The notes under the pieces: model-generated
The model's database searches: none
Told to the model about the DNA's origin: nothing
The model's input: the letters and a program-made list of their open reading frames with translations, nothing else
NCBI GenBank assembly: GCA_963920705.1
Contig: OY987237.1
Span: 3,812,601 to 3,876,600 of the forward strand
Direction: 5' to 3'
DNA from: Odiellus spinosus
Lineage: Eukaryota > Arthropoda > Arachnida > Opiliones > Phalangiidae
DNA: 64,000 bases
Program-made: the position numbers and the translations under genes
Shown: positions 44,542 through 56,152 of the stretch, in pieces
Layout of the letters: the number at the start of each line of letters is the position of its first letter
Numbering within the stretch: the first letter of the stretch is position 1

Positions 44542-45525
44542 TCCCCACCTATTAACAATAAAATAACCGCGACAAGCGCTGTCGTACGCGTGATTGGGCG
44601 ATTGAATATAATAGAATGAGATTACGCGCGTTCATACTAGACTTTATAATCGATTCAAACCTTTTCGCGTGAACGGGAAATCGTTTTTCTCGAATCGATT
44701 TTTCACACTTGCTTCGGGAACCAGTTTTTGAAACTGATTCGTATTCAACTGAGGTAATCTGATTTCTCCCTCTTGTGGCTAAACTAGTACATTGTACGCC
44801 CTTCGAAATCAGTTTTCAACTTTGTCTTACACGTGAACTTAAATCTTATCATTTTTTTTTAATATTTTAGACTGGTAGAGTCTTTCTAGAAAAAATAAAA
44901 CGAGATATTCATCTTGATATCTTCGTAATCTTTAAAATTGGACAAAATCTCGGATAATTTATGTATTTTTAAGTTAAATTTTGGCATTATTTCTGGGGAA
45001 AAAAAGTACATTTGTTTTAAATTTAATATCAATGTATCTTGATACTACTACCAAATACTGGAGGTTTCCACTTACTCCTTACTAACAATCTAAGGTGACA
45101 TTGATGTCTACTATGATTATTTCACAAGTTGGCGCCAATAGTATGACATCGTAGCACGTGGCACCGATTTGAAAATATAAATATTCGAGTATATTTTAAA
45201 AAAAGGAAAAAAAATCGAGAAAATTTTTTATCTTAACTTTCAATTTCATTTCTTATCAAATGCGATTTTTTTTCTTCTAATATTTTTGTTAAAAGGTTTT
45301 AATTTAGCCCTGAAACTAAGTAATCTCGGTATAATTTGATCTCAGATTATGAGAATTAATTATTTTTGCTATTTTTGAAACTTGTCACGTTTACATTAAG
45401 TCGAGGGACCATCTGCTCTAGAAAAGAACCCCTTGAAAGTCTTCTTTCCTAATAGATTGTTAATATTATCAGGTATTATTGAATATCTTGAATCTTCTGT
45501 CATTGGTCCTATTTTCGGCGCAAAG

Positions 45526-45945
45526 CAATTAATTTAAGGAGAGATAGAATAAGCAGAAGACGATAAGCAACCAACAGGAAAAAAAAACCTAGGTCAGTCT
45601 CGAGACATCAAAGTTTTTCTTAAATCAATAAGCCTAACTTCCGGTAATAAATGGCGGGAAATAAGGTCAATTTAAATAACAACGCAAGCGATCAGTCATT
45701 TTCATTCTTAACTAAAGTAGGATTTTTAAACAAAGACGTTTTGAAGTTCTCAATCACGAGAAAACAATTAATTTAAAGAGAGATAGAATAAGCAGACGAC
45801 GATAAGCAACCATCAGGAAAAAAAAACAGCTCAGTCTCGAGACATCAAAGTTTTTCTTAAATCAGTAAGCCTAACTTCCGGTAATAAATGGCGGGAAATA
45901 AGGTCAATTTAAATAACAACGCAAGCGATCAGTCACTTTCATTCT
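45526..45945 (+). repeat. Tandem duplication, ~180 bp repeated at 239-bp spacing
   Basis: 45526-45706 and 45765-45944 are nearly identical, sharing TCTCGAGACATCAAAG, TTCCGGTAATAAATGGCGGG and AACGCAAGCGATCAGTCA. The second copy carries the exact AGCAGACGAC motif (45791-45800); the first has AGCAGAAGAC. Confidence 0.85.
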
Positions 45946-46895
45946 AGGATATTTAGTTTAGACCATAAAATTCGTAACAAACCAGTTTTTAAAATCATAA
46001 AAGCACCCTTTCTAACCTTGAAACCCCTTCAGAGGGTGTTCCGGGATAATCTATACAAATTCTAAAAGCTCCCACTACTCTAGAACTATAGCGGTGTAGA
46101 ACAGAGTGTCCGGAAAGTCTAGTAACACCTTATAACCAGGAAAGGATAATTTTTCCCATGAGAAAACTCGGAAGCGGGAGTAACAATAAAGTGTATAACT
46201 CCGTTACTGGCGTTACATTAACCTTAAGCCTAAATTCAGATTCGATAGGGGGTGTAAAGAAAACCCTAGACCATATTTTCCATTATTTTTAGTTCAAGAA
46301 GAACTTTTCTACGCGGTTAAACATACGGCGGATTAATACTTTATATAAAACTTCATAGGGTGTAAAAGTAGTCGTTCTAAACCGGTCTTGTCCAGCTGTT
46401 TTAGTTATTCTACCCCCTACGCATTTGAGAGCGCCAGGTTCACCGATAATACAGACAGTATTATCCTTAGTATTATGCCCCAATAAATTTTCAAGTTCCT
46501 AATAGAGGCACCCACTAGATTTTCTCATGAACAACTTTCACTAGTCTGCTAGGAAGAAAAAAAAAATTACCTCCAAATAATATATTGAGAGGTTCCACCC
46601 CCGAAAATCTGATCTAAATGGTGCCTCAATGATTGTATAGTTCGTCTCAATCGGAAAGTTCAACAGGCTCTTTAACGACTGTGAAAATAAAGTTTATTGT
46701 ATAAACTATAGCTGAGCTGTAACACGTCAAAAAGGACGAACTTTTTACGTTTTGAACCACAGCCAAAACAATTTTTCAGCAAAAAAAATTCCACTTGAAA
46801 ATCATTTACCTAATTCACGAAATTAAACTTTATTAAACAGAAATAATTGCCACGACACAAAAAATGCATTTTATAATGGCCATTTAGTGATAAAC

Positions 46896-47193
46896 CAGGG
46901 TTGCCACAGGTCAAGGAAAACAGAGCAAAGTCAGGGAATGTGAAAATGAACCAAAAAAAGTCAGGGAATTTAAAGATCTTTCAAGAAGCCAGGAAATTAC
47001 AATCACTATCCGCGGAAGAGATTCGAAGCTGACCGTGTCAGTTGTAAAGATTAGAACAAAGATACGCCTGCAGAAGGTTTGGCGAACGAAATTGCAAAAT
47101 AAAAGGTTAAAAATTGGATAGTATTAGCTAAAGTCAGGGAAAAAACCTGGAAAAGTCAGGGAATTTGAGTCTGAAAAAACCTATCGCAACCAG
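46896..47193 (+). mobile_element. Dispersed repeat family A, degenerate right end
   Basis: CAGGGTTGCCACAGGTCAAG at the left; the right end reads CTATCGCAACCAG instead of the usual CTGTGGCAACCCTG. Confidence 0.8.
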
Positions 47194-48229
47194 TGTCTAC
47201 TTTAACTCTAATTGTCTTTAATTCGGTTTGATTAACTCGGATATCCGCTGAAATTCCGATCTGAAACGTTCAGCAGACCTGGAAATTATTTAAACTTAAC
47301 TAAGCCTAACTTTTTACGTTGGTAGTTAAACAACTTTTTATCGAAGAATCTAGACACCTTCGAGTAAGGCCGGGATTGAGAATTTAGATAGTATTGTAGT
47401 TGATCTAGGCTTTGGTTGATAATTGAAATACTACCAACCAGATATACCGAAGGAAAATATGTTTTGTAGAGGTGGTTTAGCGATGGCCTCTCAAAAACTA
47501 GATTGCACCCTCGCACGTCTGAGAACGTTGAACCCGAAAGTCCTTTCGATTTCTACAACAGGTTAAGGGCCTCTAGTAAACGGGGAGAGGACCCCCCCCC
47601 CCCCCCTTAAGTTGACCGAAAATACGCTTAACTTTACTGACCAAAAAAACTAGTCTGAACTTCTGAAGAACAGTTAGTAGCTACCGATATCGGGCTCGAT
47701 ATCTATATCATGCCAACAAAAAAATTATAGAGTCTTTTTTGTCAATTCTTTGATTTCTCCGATACGCTGAACAACCAGATTTTTACTTTCAGTTAAAGAA
47801 CCCACGCGTTCATTCTAAAAATTCGAAATTATCTTTTTCTTCACTTAAAGATAATTTAATTTAGGAAACTAAACTTATTTAACTTAATATTCTTGTTAAA
47901 CAACCTTAAAATATTAGGCCCTGTAAAATCTCTTGAAACGGGAAGGCCAAGGAGGAGTTTGAATCGACTAATTCCCGTTGAAATCCATTAAAAATCAGTG
48001 TCAGCATCACTTTAAGGTTAATTTAAAGGGTTAGAAACATGATATTTTTTAATTTATTTGAAACAATTTGAATTACTACAAATGTGTAGTGCAATGAGAT
48101 CTTTATTAGTTCATATTAATATGTTTTTAAACATTACAATTAACAGTATTTTGTGCAAAATATACTCATAATATACTGGGCAGAGGCTTCAAGATTATAG
48201 GGTGTTTCTTTTTATTTATTTTCAAATTT
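47194..48229. other. Intergenic DNA before the 3' end of BBS7
   Basis: A homopolymer of about 16 C lies near 47591-47606 and could be an assembly weak point. No gene seen. Confidence 0.5.
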
Positions 48230-51200
48230 TTAAAGTTTAGCTAGAAAAAAATCAGTCAAAGTTTGCAGTTCATAGTTATCCAGAATTTGCAACAAAGCGG
48301 GAACTCTGGTTTTAACATTAACCCCCTTAAATTTGTGAATATCAATATACAAATCGGTGATCATGCCTAAAAAAAATTTAAAATTTACATTTTGTAGACT
48401 TATTTTTAAACTTATTTTTATTTTAATGAATTTACTTACCGTAAATTCTTTCCAAGTACGAAGGTTGCCTTTTAAACTCTTGCTGTAATTGGTCAGAATG
48501 TTCTAAAATATCTTTGTATTCTTGAGACAAACAACTCAAGTCGCTTTCGTGGGCTTGTAAGTCCTAAAATAACTATAATTTTAATTTCTAGACTATTTTA
48601 GCGAAATTAGGCTTAACGATTTTACTTTAAGAGCGTCGATAAGTTGAACTCTTTTGGCCAACAGTAATTGGTATTCCAATTTAGGATGGATTAATTCCAA
48701 AGTGTGTGGAATGCTACCTTCACTGATATCTAATATTAATAATTATAATTTAGGCCCGATTTAGGCTTAATGATATTACGTTAAGTCTTACCACACGATA
48801 TATCAACTTGAATTTTATTTTTGGTCGCCTCTTTGGTTAGAATATCTTTCAAAATTGATATGGTCGAAATACTATCCGATTTTAATATGGCCTCACCCCT
48901 CCTGAAGTTAAATTAAATTGAATTTACGTTATTTAGTTACTTTGTGGAAATTAGGCTTAACGAATTTACTTTAATATCGTCGATAAGTTTAAATTAAACC
49001 TACTTGTAAAAACATGAAAGAACTGTTCCAAGGAAAGTAGAAATAAAATAAAAAGTTGAACATTCTCCAGCTGGTGTTCTGTCCGGAACTTCCGGTAAGC
49101 AGAATACAATCCAGGCATGCATTTCGCGTAGTGTAAAGTTGCCTCTTAGACTTAGGACATTTAGCGGTCTATTTAAATGAATAAGAACATAAATATAATT
49201 AGGCTTAAGATTCTAAGGTAAGCCTCGGTCGTGTATTTACAATTCTTCGTTGAAACTATGCATTCTTCTGTGCAAGGACAATGGTTTTATTTGGTAACGA
49301 CGAACTTGACAACACTTTGGTTGCAGTCTTGGCGTTATGTACGCTTGCAGAGTTCCGTATTGACCTTCGATGGAACGAACTTTAACCTCTAAACGAGTGG
49401 TGTTCGCTTGGCAACGGTAAGTTGCGAGTAAGAAATTTCCACTCTTAATTTTTAATCATAACTTGGTTACCTCGATTTAAACAGTTTATATAGTTAAGAT
49501 CTAACCTCGGGACTGCAGGTACTGTAGCTAACAACAGCCGAATTCTTTTCACTGTCTAATATATCGACTGGTACGTCACTCTAAGAGACGAAATAGGTTT
49601 AAAGTTAAGCCTATTTTTAACCTAAAATCAAAAAGAACGAAAACTAACTTGAAGTAAAACATTGTCGATAGCGGTTTCGACTTCGATGGACAAAACGTAA
49701 GACGCGTCTTCGTGACGCAAGTGAAATTGGTCGTTAATGTTGAAAAAGGGAACAGCCGAGACACCACCGCTGTCCGATTGAGCCAACATTTGATAGTTGT
49801 CTCTTTCACTATTAACCCTTTTTTGAAGTTCTTCAATTTCGGCCCTATATGTTACGATTTCAAATTAGGCTTAAAGTTAGCCCTAATATATTTAGATTTC
49901 ACTGCGCGCAATAAGGTGCTAATGGTGTTAAATTACTTTAAATTCTTAATGCGATCGTGTGTGCCGTGTTTCCAGTGCTTTTTGTAGGCTAGTTCTTTGC
50001 ATAGACCAAAAATGTAACCTAAAGAATGGTTGCACTGTGCATAATATAATTTAAGGCTTAAGTAAAACCCAAAAAACCAAATCCATATCGGTGATTACAT
50101 TTATGAAAAGTGGTGAGAGGTTTTCTAAATGAATTTGCTCTACTTGGATACTGGCTAAGTATTAAGCCAGTATATAGTTATTGGACTTAACCTTTTCAAC
50201 AACCTGCTTAAGGGCAAAACTGTTTTTGAAACCGCTTAATTATTTATTTATTTTAAAAGATAACATTTAAAGTAAAGCAAATTCAGCTTGGTTAAAACCT
50301 AGTTAAACAAATTACAGCCAAACCTTAAACGGAATATTTTCTGGGCAGATTCTTGGGTAATTAGTAGGTAATTAGGATCAACGTGTTTTTCGGCCGCTTC
50401 GGTTGACAGACCAAACACCCATCCTGTTATAGACGAGGGTTGCGTTACCCTTTTCACAAACATAGGGGGAAACTTAATAACGTCCATTAATATAGAGGTA
50501 ATTTAAAAAAGGCTAGTTTTTACGTTTTTTTTTAACCATTTCCTCAGCACTTCCCTACATTACCTCTATTTTATTGGATATAAAAACTATAAGATTCAAA
50601 CCTGTGTACGTTGTGACTAGAATTTCATCGTAACCCGTTGTTCCCACAACTCCTCCCAAAACGGAAGTGACGCTTTCCCCGCAATTCTTATAGTAAAATT
50701 GGTTTTATTAAAATATAGGCCAAGGCTTAGTGAATTGGGAACCTCTTACATATGTGTATCTAAGTATGGGTTCTTCAGTTTCATCAAAGCAATAAACTTC
50801 GATGTTACCATCGTTTCTTCCTACTAGTAAATCTTTAGTTCCATCCCCCGTTATATCGTAGCTATCCATGCACGTAATTCCTTTAGGAAAATATTTTGCC
50901 TAATTTAAACGTTAAGCCTTGGTCTGTCGAAAGATAGCTCTTGAATCAGTCTACATTGTCTTAAGATGCCCAGATAAAATATCCCCCATAGTAACTTCAT
51001 TCTTTCTCAGGAAATTAGGCCTAATTGGTCAGCTTAACTAAGCAAAATAACTCAGTCTAATTAGGCTTAATTGCTAAGCCTAACTACCGGCGATATATAG
51101 TTACGTCTAACCTCCTCTTCGTTTAGTATTGGGTATTTCCCAACGATGGTTAGGCGTGAATCTAAAACGTTAAAAATCGAATTAAAATCTAATTAAAACA

Positions 51201-52913
51201 TAATTAATAGGATAAAATATATAACCCGTTTAATTAAATGTAAAACTAAACTAATAATCAGTATTTTATTCAACCTTACCGGTCTAAATCCCTGCGATGG
51301 AGAGAGTCAGAAAGTGAAGTATGGTTATAATTTTGCAATTCCCGCAGTCTACAATATTATGGAAAAAAAAACTACTTTTCTTAGAGTGTGTTCTTTATTA
51401 CATTAAGTGTTGTTAGCACACCCACTGACGGCTAAAAAATCGCGAGGATATCCTTTGACAAAGCTTTTTTGCGCATTTTTACTTAATTTAGACTTTAAAT
51501 CGTTAAATATACTGTTAAACGTAAACCCGTTAAAAGTAACAACACAAATCGGAGCAAATGGAATATAAACATGATTAAATGGAATTTTATATCCAAAGCA
51601 CGTGGAGAAACACATTTGTATTTCCCGCGAAAATTTGTTAGCTCCGGAAAAATTCGCGGGAAATGTAGATTGGCTCGCCATCTAGCGGAAGCTAGGTGCG
51701 AAGTCACTGTCAGTCTTGTTAGTTGCATCACAACTTCCCGAGAGAATTAGGTATTGTTTCTTTAATTTGTAATTGATTATAATCATCGTTTATGGTCCAT
51801 AAATGCTCAGAACAACTCTTAAGCGCTACATCAAAGCGAAATAACAAATTACAGTACCTTTCCAGAGTAACTAGACCAATTTTACCATCGCTAGTTCCAT
51901 AAAGTAGATCCTCCCCATTCTCACCTAATTAAAAAAAAAAATACTCAATCATTATAATAAATACTTAATACTTAAATAAAGTAATCACCTCCATCATTTT
52001 GATACAAAGCCAAACATGAGGGTGTTCCTTCAACTTCCACTTCGTAAATACAGTTTGAATCCTAAATGGTTTGTTGTAAATTTAAAATAATGCCAATAAA
52101 ACTTTTCAACTTTTGAAATACCTTTAAAATGCGTAGAACCCTATCTTGGCAAGCTAAAACTGGTATATTAGCTCGCATTTTTTCCACAGGAAGTACAATT
52201 AAATCATTAATTCGATCCCCAGACAAATAATGATGCTTATCCACGCAATCAAAGTAATGGTTGTAGATAAAATTTCCGCAGAGAAATAAATCATTCCCAG
52301 ATACGTGCCTGCGTTAAATTAAATGTTAATCTTGATTAAACTTATTACAGTGAAACTAACAACTTACATATTCACAATAGTTTCAGTCATATTACTATCA
52401 AATGACAGGAATTGTTTCCCCTTTTTCGTAAAACCTTGCACTTCATTTCCTGATGCGATGAATATTTTATCCTTGGGTGTTCCTAAAGCTCCACCCAGTT
52501 CCAAACAGGTTATTTTAATACCAGGATTAGTTTTAAATACAGTCTATGAAATAATGTTTATCAAAATGAAGTTAATTTAAAATAATACTATATAACTTTA
52601 CCTGAACATCGCGTTTTTTAATAGAGAAACAGTGTAAAACTCCGTTATGATCAGCCGTAACAACCTTAATGTCAATTAATTACTGTTGTATAATAGCTTT
52701 AAATCAATTAACCTCAAAATTACTTTTTGACATCCTTTATATTCATGAGAAGGCAAAAGTCTTGTAGTTTTCGGTGCAGTAACACCAACCTTTAGTAAAT
52801 TTAAAAACAAATGACCAAGGCTTAACTGAAAAATTAAATTTTACTTTTCTACTAAATGTTTATTTATTCTACAAACCTGAAGGTAATCTATACGATTTAG
52901 GTTTAATTCCATC
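48230..52913 (-). CDS. BBS7: Bardet-Biedl syndrome 7 protein (BBSome subunit)
   Basis: BBSome subunit, moving membrane proteins in and out of cilia. Nineteen frame-consistent minus-strand exons: 52875-52913, 52724-52789, 52602-52664, 52368-52543, 52122-52308, 51989-52061, 51858-51924, 51112-51161, 50750-50880, 50602-50686, 50324-50423, 49649-49844, 49506-49580, 49241-49443, 49004-49168, 48792-48901, 48626-48729, 48440-48563, 48230-48366. They give 716 residues, essentially the vertebrate length. N-terminal beta-propeller: [87 protein letters not shown]. Then a short coiled coil, GAE/platform domains ([40 protein letters not shown]) and a C-terminal helical part ([20 protein letters not shown]). 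Six donors are GTT-type. The intron 51162-51857 is much larger than the others and contains a nested ORF. Confidence 0.96.
51403..51681 (-). CDS. Hypothetical 92-aa ORF nested in a BBS7 intron
   Basis: An uninterrupted ORF from ATG to stop on the same strand as BBS7, in its only large intron. It begins [20 protein letters not shown] and ends [16 protein letters not shown]. An AATAAA lies at 51394-51399, a few bases past the stop. The protein has mixed composition with a hydrophobic middle ([17 protein letters not shown]) and a basic stretch ([12 protein letters not shown]). I do not recognise it. It could be a small nested gene, a retrocopy or a chance ORF. It is not part of BBS7, because the flanking BBS7 exons join in phase without it. 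Confidence 0.4.
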   Translation of the reverse strand: MASQSTFPANFSGANKFSREIQMCFSTCFGYKIPFNHVYIPFAPICVVTFNGFTFNSIFNDLKSKLSKNAQKSFVKGYPRDFLAVSGCANNT

Positions 52914-53173
52914 ATTATTGATGTTTTTTGTATTTATTAAAGTAGTTTTCCTTTATATAATTTAAAATATTTATGCTACGCTTTGCACTTGAGCTGTTTA
53001 CTATACACTGTTTTCATAAATGCAATTAGGCTTAGCAAAAACCGCGAAAAATTTGAAATTAAAATTTTTTACAAAAGCTTAAAAGTTTATACACGCAATT
53101 AAGAACAACAAAAAAATTAAAATAACGCAAGTAAGCGTGTAAAACATTAATTTTCTTTTAAAAAGAGCGGAAT

Positions 53174-55578
53174 TTAGTCTAAAAAAGAATTGGGAACGAA
53201 GAGGGTTCTGGCAAGATCATCTTGAGAGATTTCTTCCAAATCAATTCCAGATTTTCCAGGATTTCTTGCGGATAATCTCGCAGAACGTCGAACTGGAGTG
53301 AAAACTGATTGGATTTGATTTGGAGTCGCCGTAGGTTGAGCCATTCTAGATTAATATAAAAAGGGTTAATTAACTTCAAAGTTAATTCTAGTATATAAAA
53401 ATCTTACTTTTTCACACTATTGGCATTTTTGGCACTGACGAATTTCACAATTTTAGAATCAAAGATTTTAGAAGAATCCAATCCTGTTCTTCTCGGTTTT
53501 GGGGTTTTCTTGAGAGAATTCTCTTTATTGGATCCTTCGTCGTTCAACTGGGCGCGATTTAGAAAGTCTCCTAAAGTTGTTTGAAGTAGTTCAGACTGCG
53601 AATAATCGAATAATTATAAGTTAAAGTTAACTTAAGTTAAAATTTCAGCTATTACTTCATTTTCGGAAACTTTGTTGGAGGCTTCATTATATATTTCCAA
53701 AGCTGCGTCGAAATCCCCTTTTTTCTCTTCAACCAAAGCTTTGCATTCCCAAAATGTGAATTTTGATAACACTTGGTAATGAGGATAGAACTCTTGTATT
53801 TCTTCCAACCAATTTTCCGCTAGCCCTGGTCGCATTCCCTATTTAAAAAAATTAAATTTCAATCCACATTCAAATGATGAAGGGTTAAATACTGTACTTT
53901 CAAAATTGATTCTTTTAGTTCACTCAGAGCGCAATTTAAATCATCTTCCGTTGGTTGAACGGGGGAAGTTTCTGCCGCTTTTCCAGGTTTAACTCTCAAT
54001 CTAGGAGTCGATTGTGGGGTGATGTTAGTCGCTGCATTAGATTTTTTCTTCAAATCAGATAATTCAACTCCTAAGCAATGAAGATGACGAATTCTCGCCG
54101 TGTTGATTCCAGCTTCAGCCGCAAAATCATTTAATCCAGTTCTAAAATAAAACAAAATAATGTTAGTTAAGACCTTTAACTCCTGATAACAAAATTAGTT
54201 ATAACAAGGTATTCAGAATTAACCTTAATGATGGTCGATTTCGTGGAGTTCGAGGTAAAACTGTTCGAATTCTTTCAGTATCCGCCGGAACTTTAAACGA
54301 AACGCTTTTAGATTTGGATCTTTTCTTTATCGGAGCAGCATCATCTGGAGTCGAAAGTAGATTCACGCTGGTGCATGGTTCAAATACTTCATCCGTGAGA
54401 GGGATTTCACCAAGTTCGGGCAATGTTTCAGCGTCAATATTTAAAGCTCCTTCAGAGTCTTCATCAACTTTATGTTGAGCAGATTGATTAATGGCTTTGA
54501 CTTTCTTTAAATGCGTATCAATTTCACGCCCATAAGAAAAGATGATGCTTCCTCTGAGTTTCCTCTCACTTAATGTGTTTATCTTTGCTCGTTTTGCCGA
54601 TAAAATTGGAGTGCTTCCTGATCTTAAAGACCCTCTTGGGTTTGTTTTTCCACCGAATGAAATCTTCCTTTTCTTGGTGACTTTAGGTTTGGAAGCTGGA
54701 GTGATCGGTTTTGCAGCGATTATCATTGCTGGAGTTGGGCAAGTTTCAGCGGCGAAAATTCCGGAAGAAGTTCCAGGGATTGGATTATTTAAATCTTGAA
54801 TAATTGCAGCTGGAGCCTCGTCATTAATTTTTACTTTCGTGATGATTTTCTTTTTCAATCCTGTATCGATTTTAGATGGAACTTGATATTTATTCGGTTT
54901 ACGATTGATTGAAGATGGGGCCATAGAAACCCTCGGAGTATTTCTTTTTACAATACTTTGTCTTTGAGTTGGAGTTTGACGCTTGACAGTACTCTTTTTC
55001 GTTAATGGAATTGGTTTAGCTGTGAATCTACAGAAAAAAATTAGTTTTCCATACAGCAGACTGAAGCAGAAATAACTTACCTAACAATCGCCGAATCCAC
55101 TTTTAAAGGTTCCGCCATATTTCTAGGTTTGATCATTGGTTTAGATCTTGGGGTTGCTTTTGCAAGAACTCTCGGTGGCAATTCTACTTTAGTTCTTTTG
55201 GTCTCTTGTAATAAAGAAGCTGATGTAGAAGCGATTCTTTTCTTTGACAGAATCTTGGTGTTTTGTTGTGGGTCTACATTTTCAACTGATTTTAAAGCAG
55301 GGGTCTTTGTTTTAGAATTGGTATTATTCATTTTTGGTTTGTTTCTCGACGCCCTAATCCAAAAACCAAAGGAACATTGATCTTAATATTAATAATAATA
55401 ATTATAATATTTATTTCACAACCAAAGTTGTAAACAGCCACAAAGGCAAAGCCTATTCTTCCTCATACTTTAAAGACTAAAATTAATAACTTGAAAATTT
55501 TACTCACAACAACTGCTTGGCATACAAGTTCCTTCGTTCCCAGGCGGAGAGCTCTTGGTTTTCCTTTTGTTTAGGCAT
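53174..55578 (-). CDS. CKAP2/CKAP2L-like cytoskeleton-associated protein
   Basis: Seven in-phase minus-strand exons: 55508-55578, 55081-55353, 54224-55027, 53898-54141, 53656-53838, 53408-53595, 53174-53345, giving 644 residues. The N-terminus (SAWERRNLYAKQLLASRNKP) resembles the basic helix at the start of vertebrate CKAP2 and CKAP2L. A long basic, Ser/Thr/Pro-rich disordered middle (residues ~30-380) carries repeated TPR, SKP and KKR motifs and a VSFKVP motif. The conserved C-terminal helical domain lies at about 440-525 (LSELKESILKGMRPGLAENW, then FTFWECKALVEEKKGDFDAA followed by LEIYNEA), with VFTPVRRSARLS near 600. In vertebrates the family binds spindle microtubules. Assignment rests on remembered motif similarity, so it is moderately sure. 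It lies 260 bp upstream of BBS7, same strand. Confidence 0.7.
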
Positions 55579-56152
55579 ACTTAAAAACTTAAGATTAACC
55601 TTAATCCTTTTAATAAACAAGATTACACGCGCCGAAATTAGTCAACTCAAAAAGGGATCAGCCGTTGAGAATGGGGAAAAAAAAAAATGCCGTTAATCCC
55701 GTTATGGTGGATCGCCCGTTGAAGGTGGTAGCATTTATATTTTTTGAATTTCATGTACATTAATCTCATTGGTTGTTTTATTTGTTTATTGGCCAATGAA
55801 AGCGTAAACCCCCAAGAAGACAAAAAGCGCCAAATATCTCTAAAATATCGCCCAATAGGCTATAATAATTGTGTTTTCCCCACTAGGAGGCTATTATTAA
55901 CACTTCAATAATAAAAATCTCGCCCAATTAAAAACCAAACCCTCCCAAAAAAACTGTTTTTATAAACTTTCGGTAGTTTATCGGCTTTAAAAAATTAAAA
56001 CTTGGCTTGAATTAGAACGTAAGCAAAATAAGTAAATAATGAAAGCTAATAGACTTCCACGAGTAACATAATCAAAAACTTCCAAATAAGTATAATTTTG
56101 TAATTAGAATAATTATTTGTTCTTCATTAAGACGAATAATAGTAATGTAACT
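55579..56152. promoter_or_regulatory. Divergent region between CKAP2-like gene and TBC1D13
   Basis: 574 bp between opposite start codons, expected to contain both promoters. It holds ATTGG boxes (55770, 55789) and a short A-run. Confidence 0.4.

Noticed and set aside
54542-55380. Plus-strand ORFs with hydrophobic residues
   Set aside because: Antisense shadows of the CKAP2-like exons.
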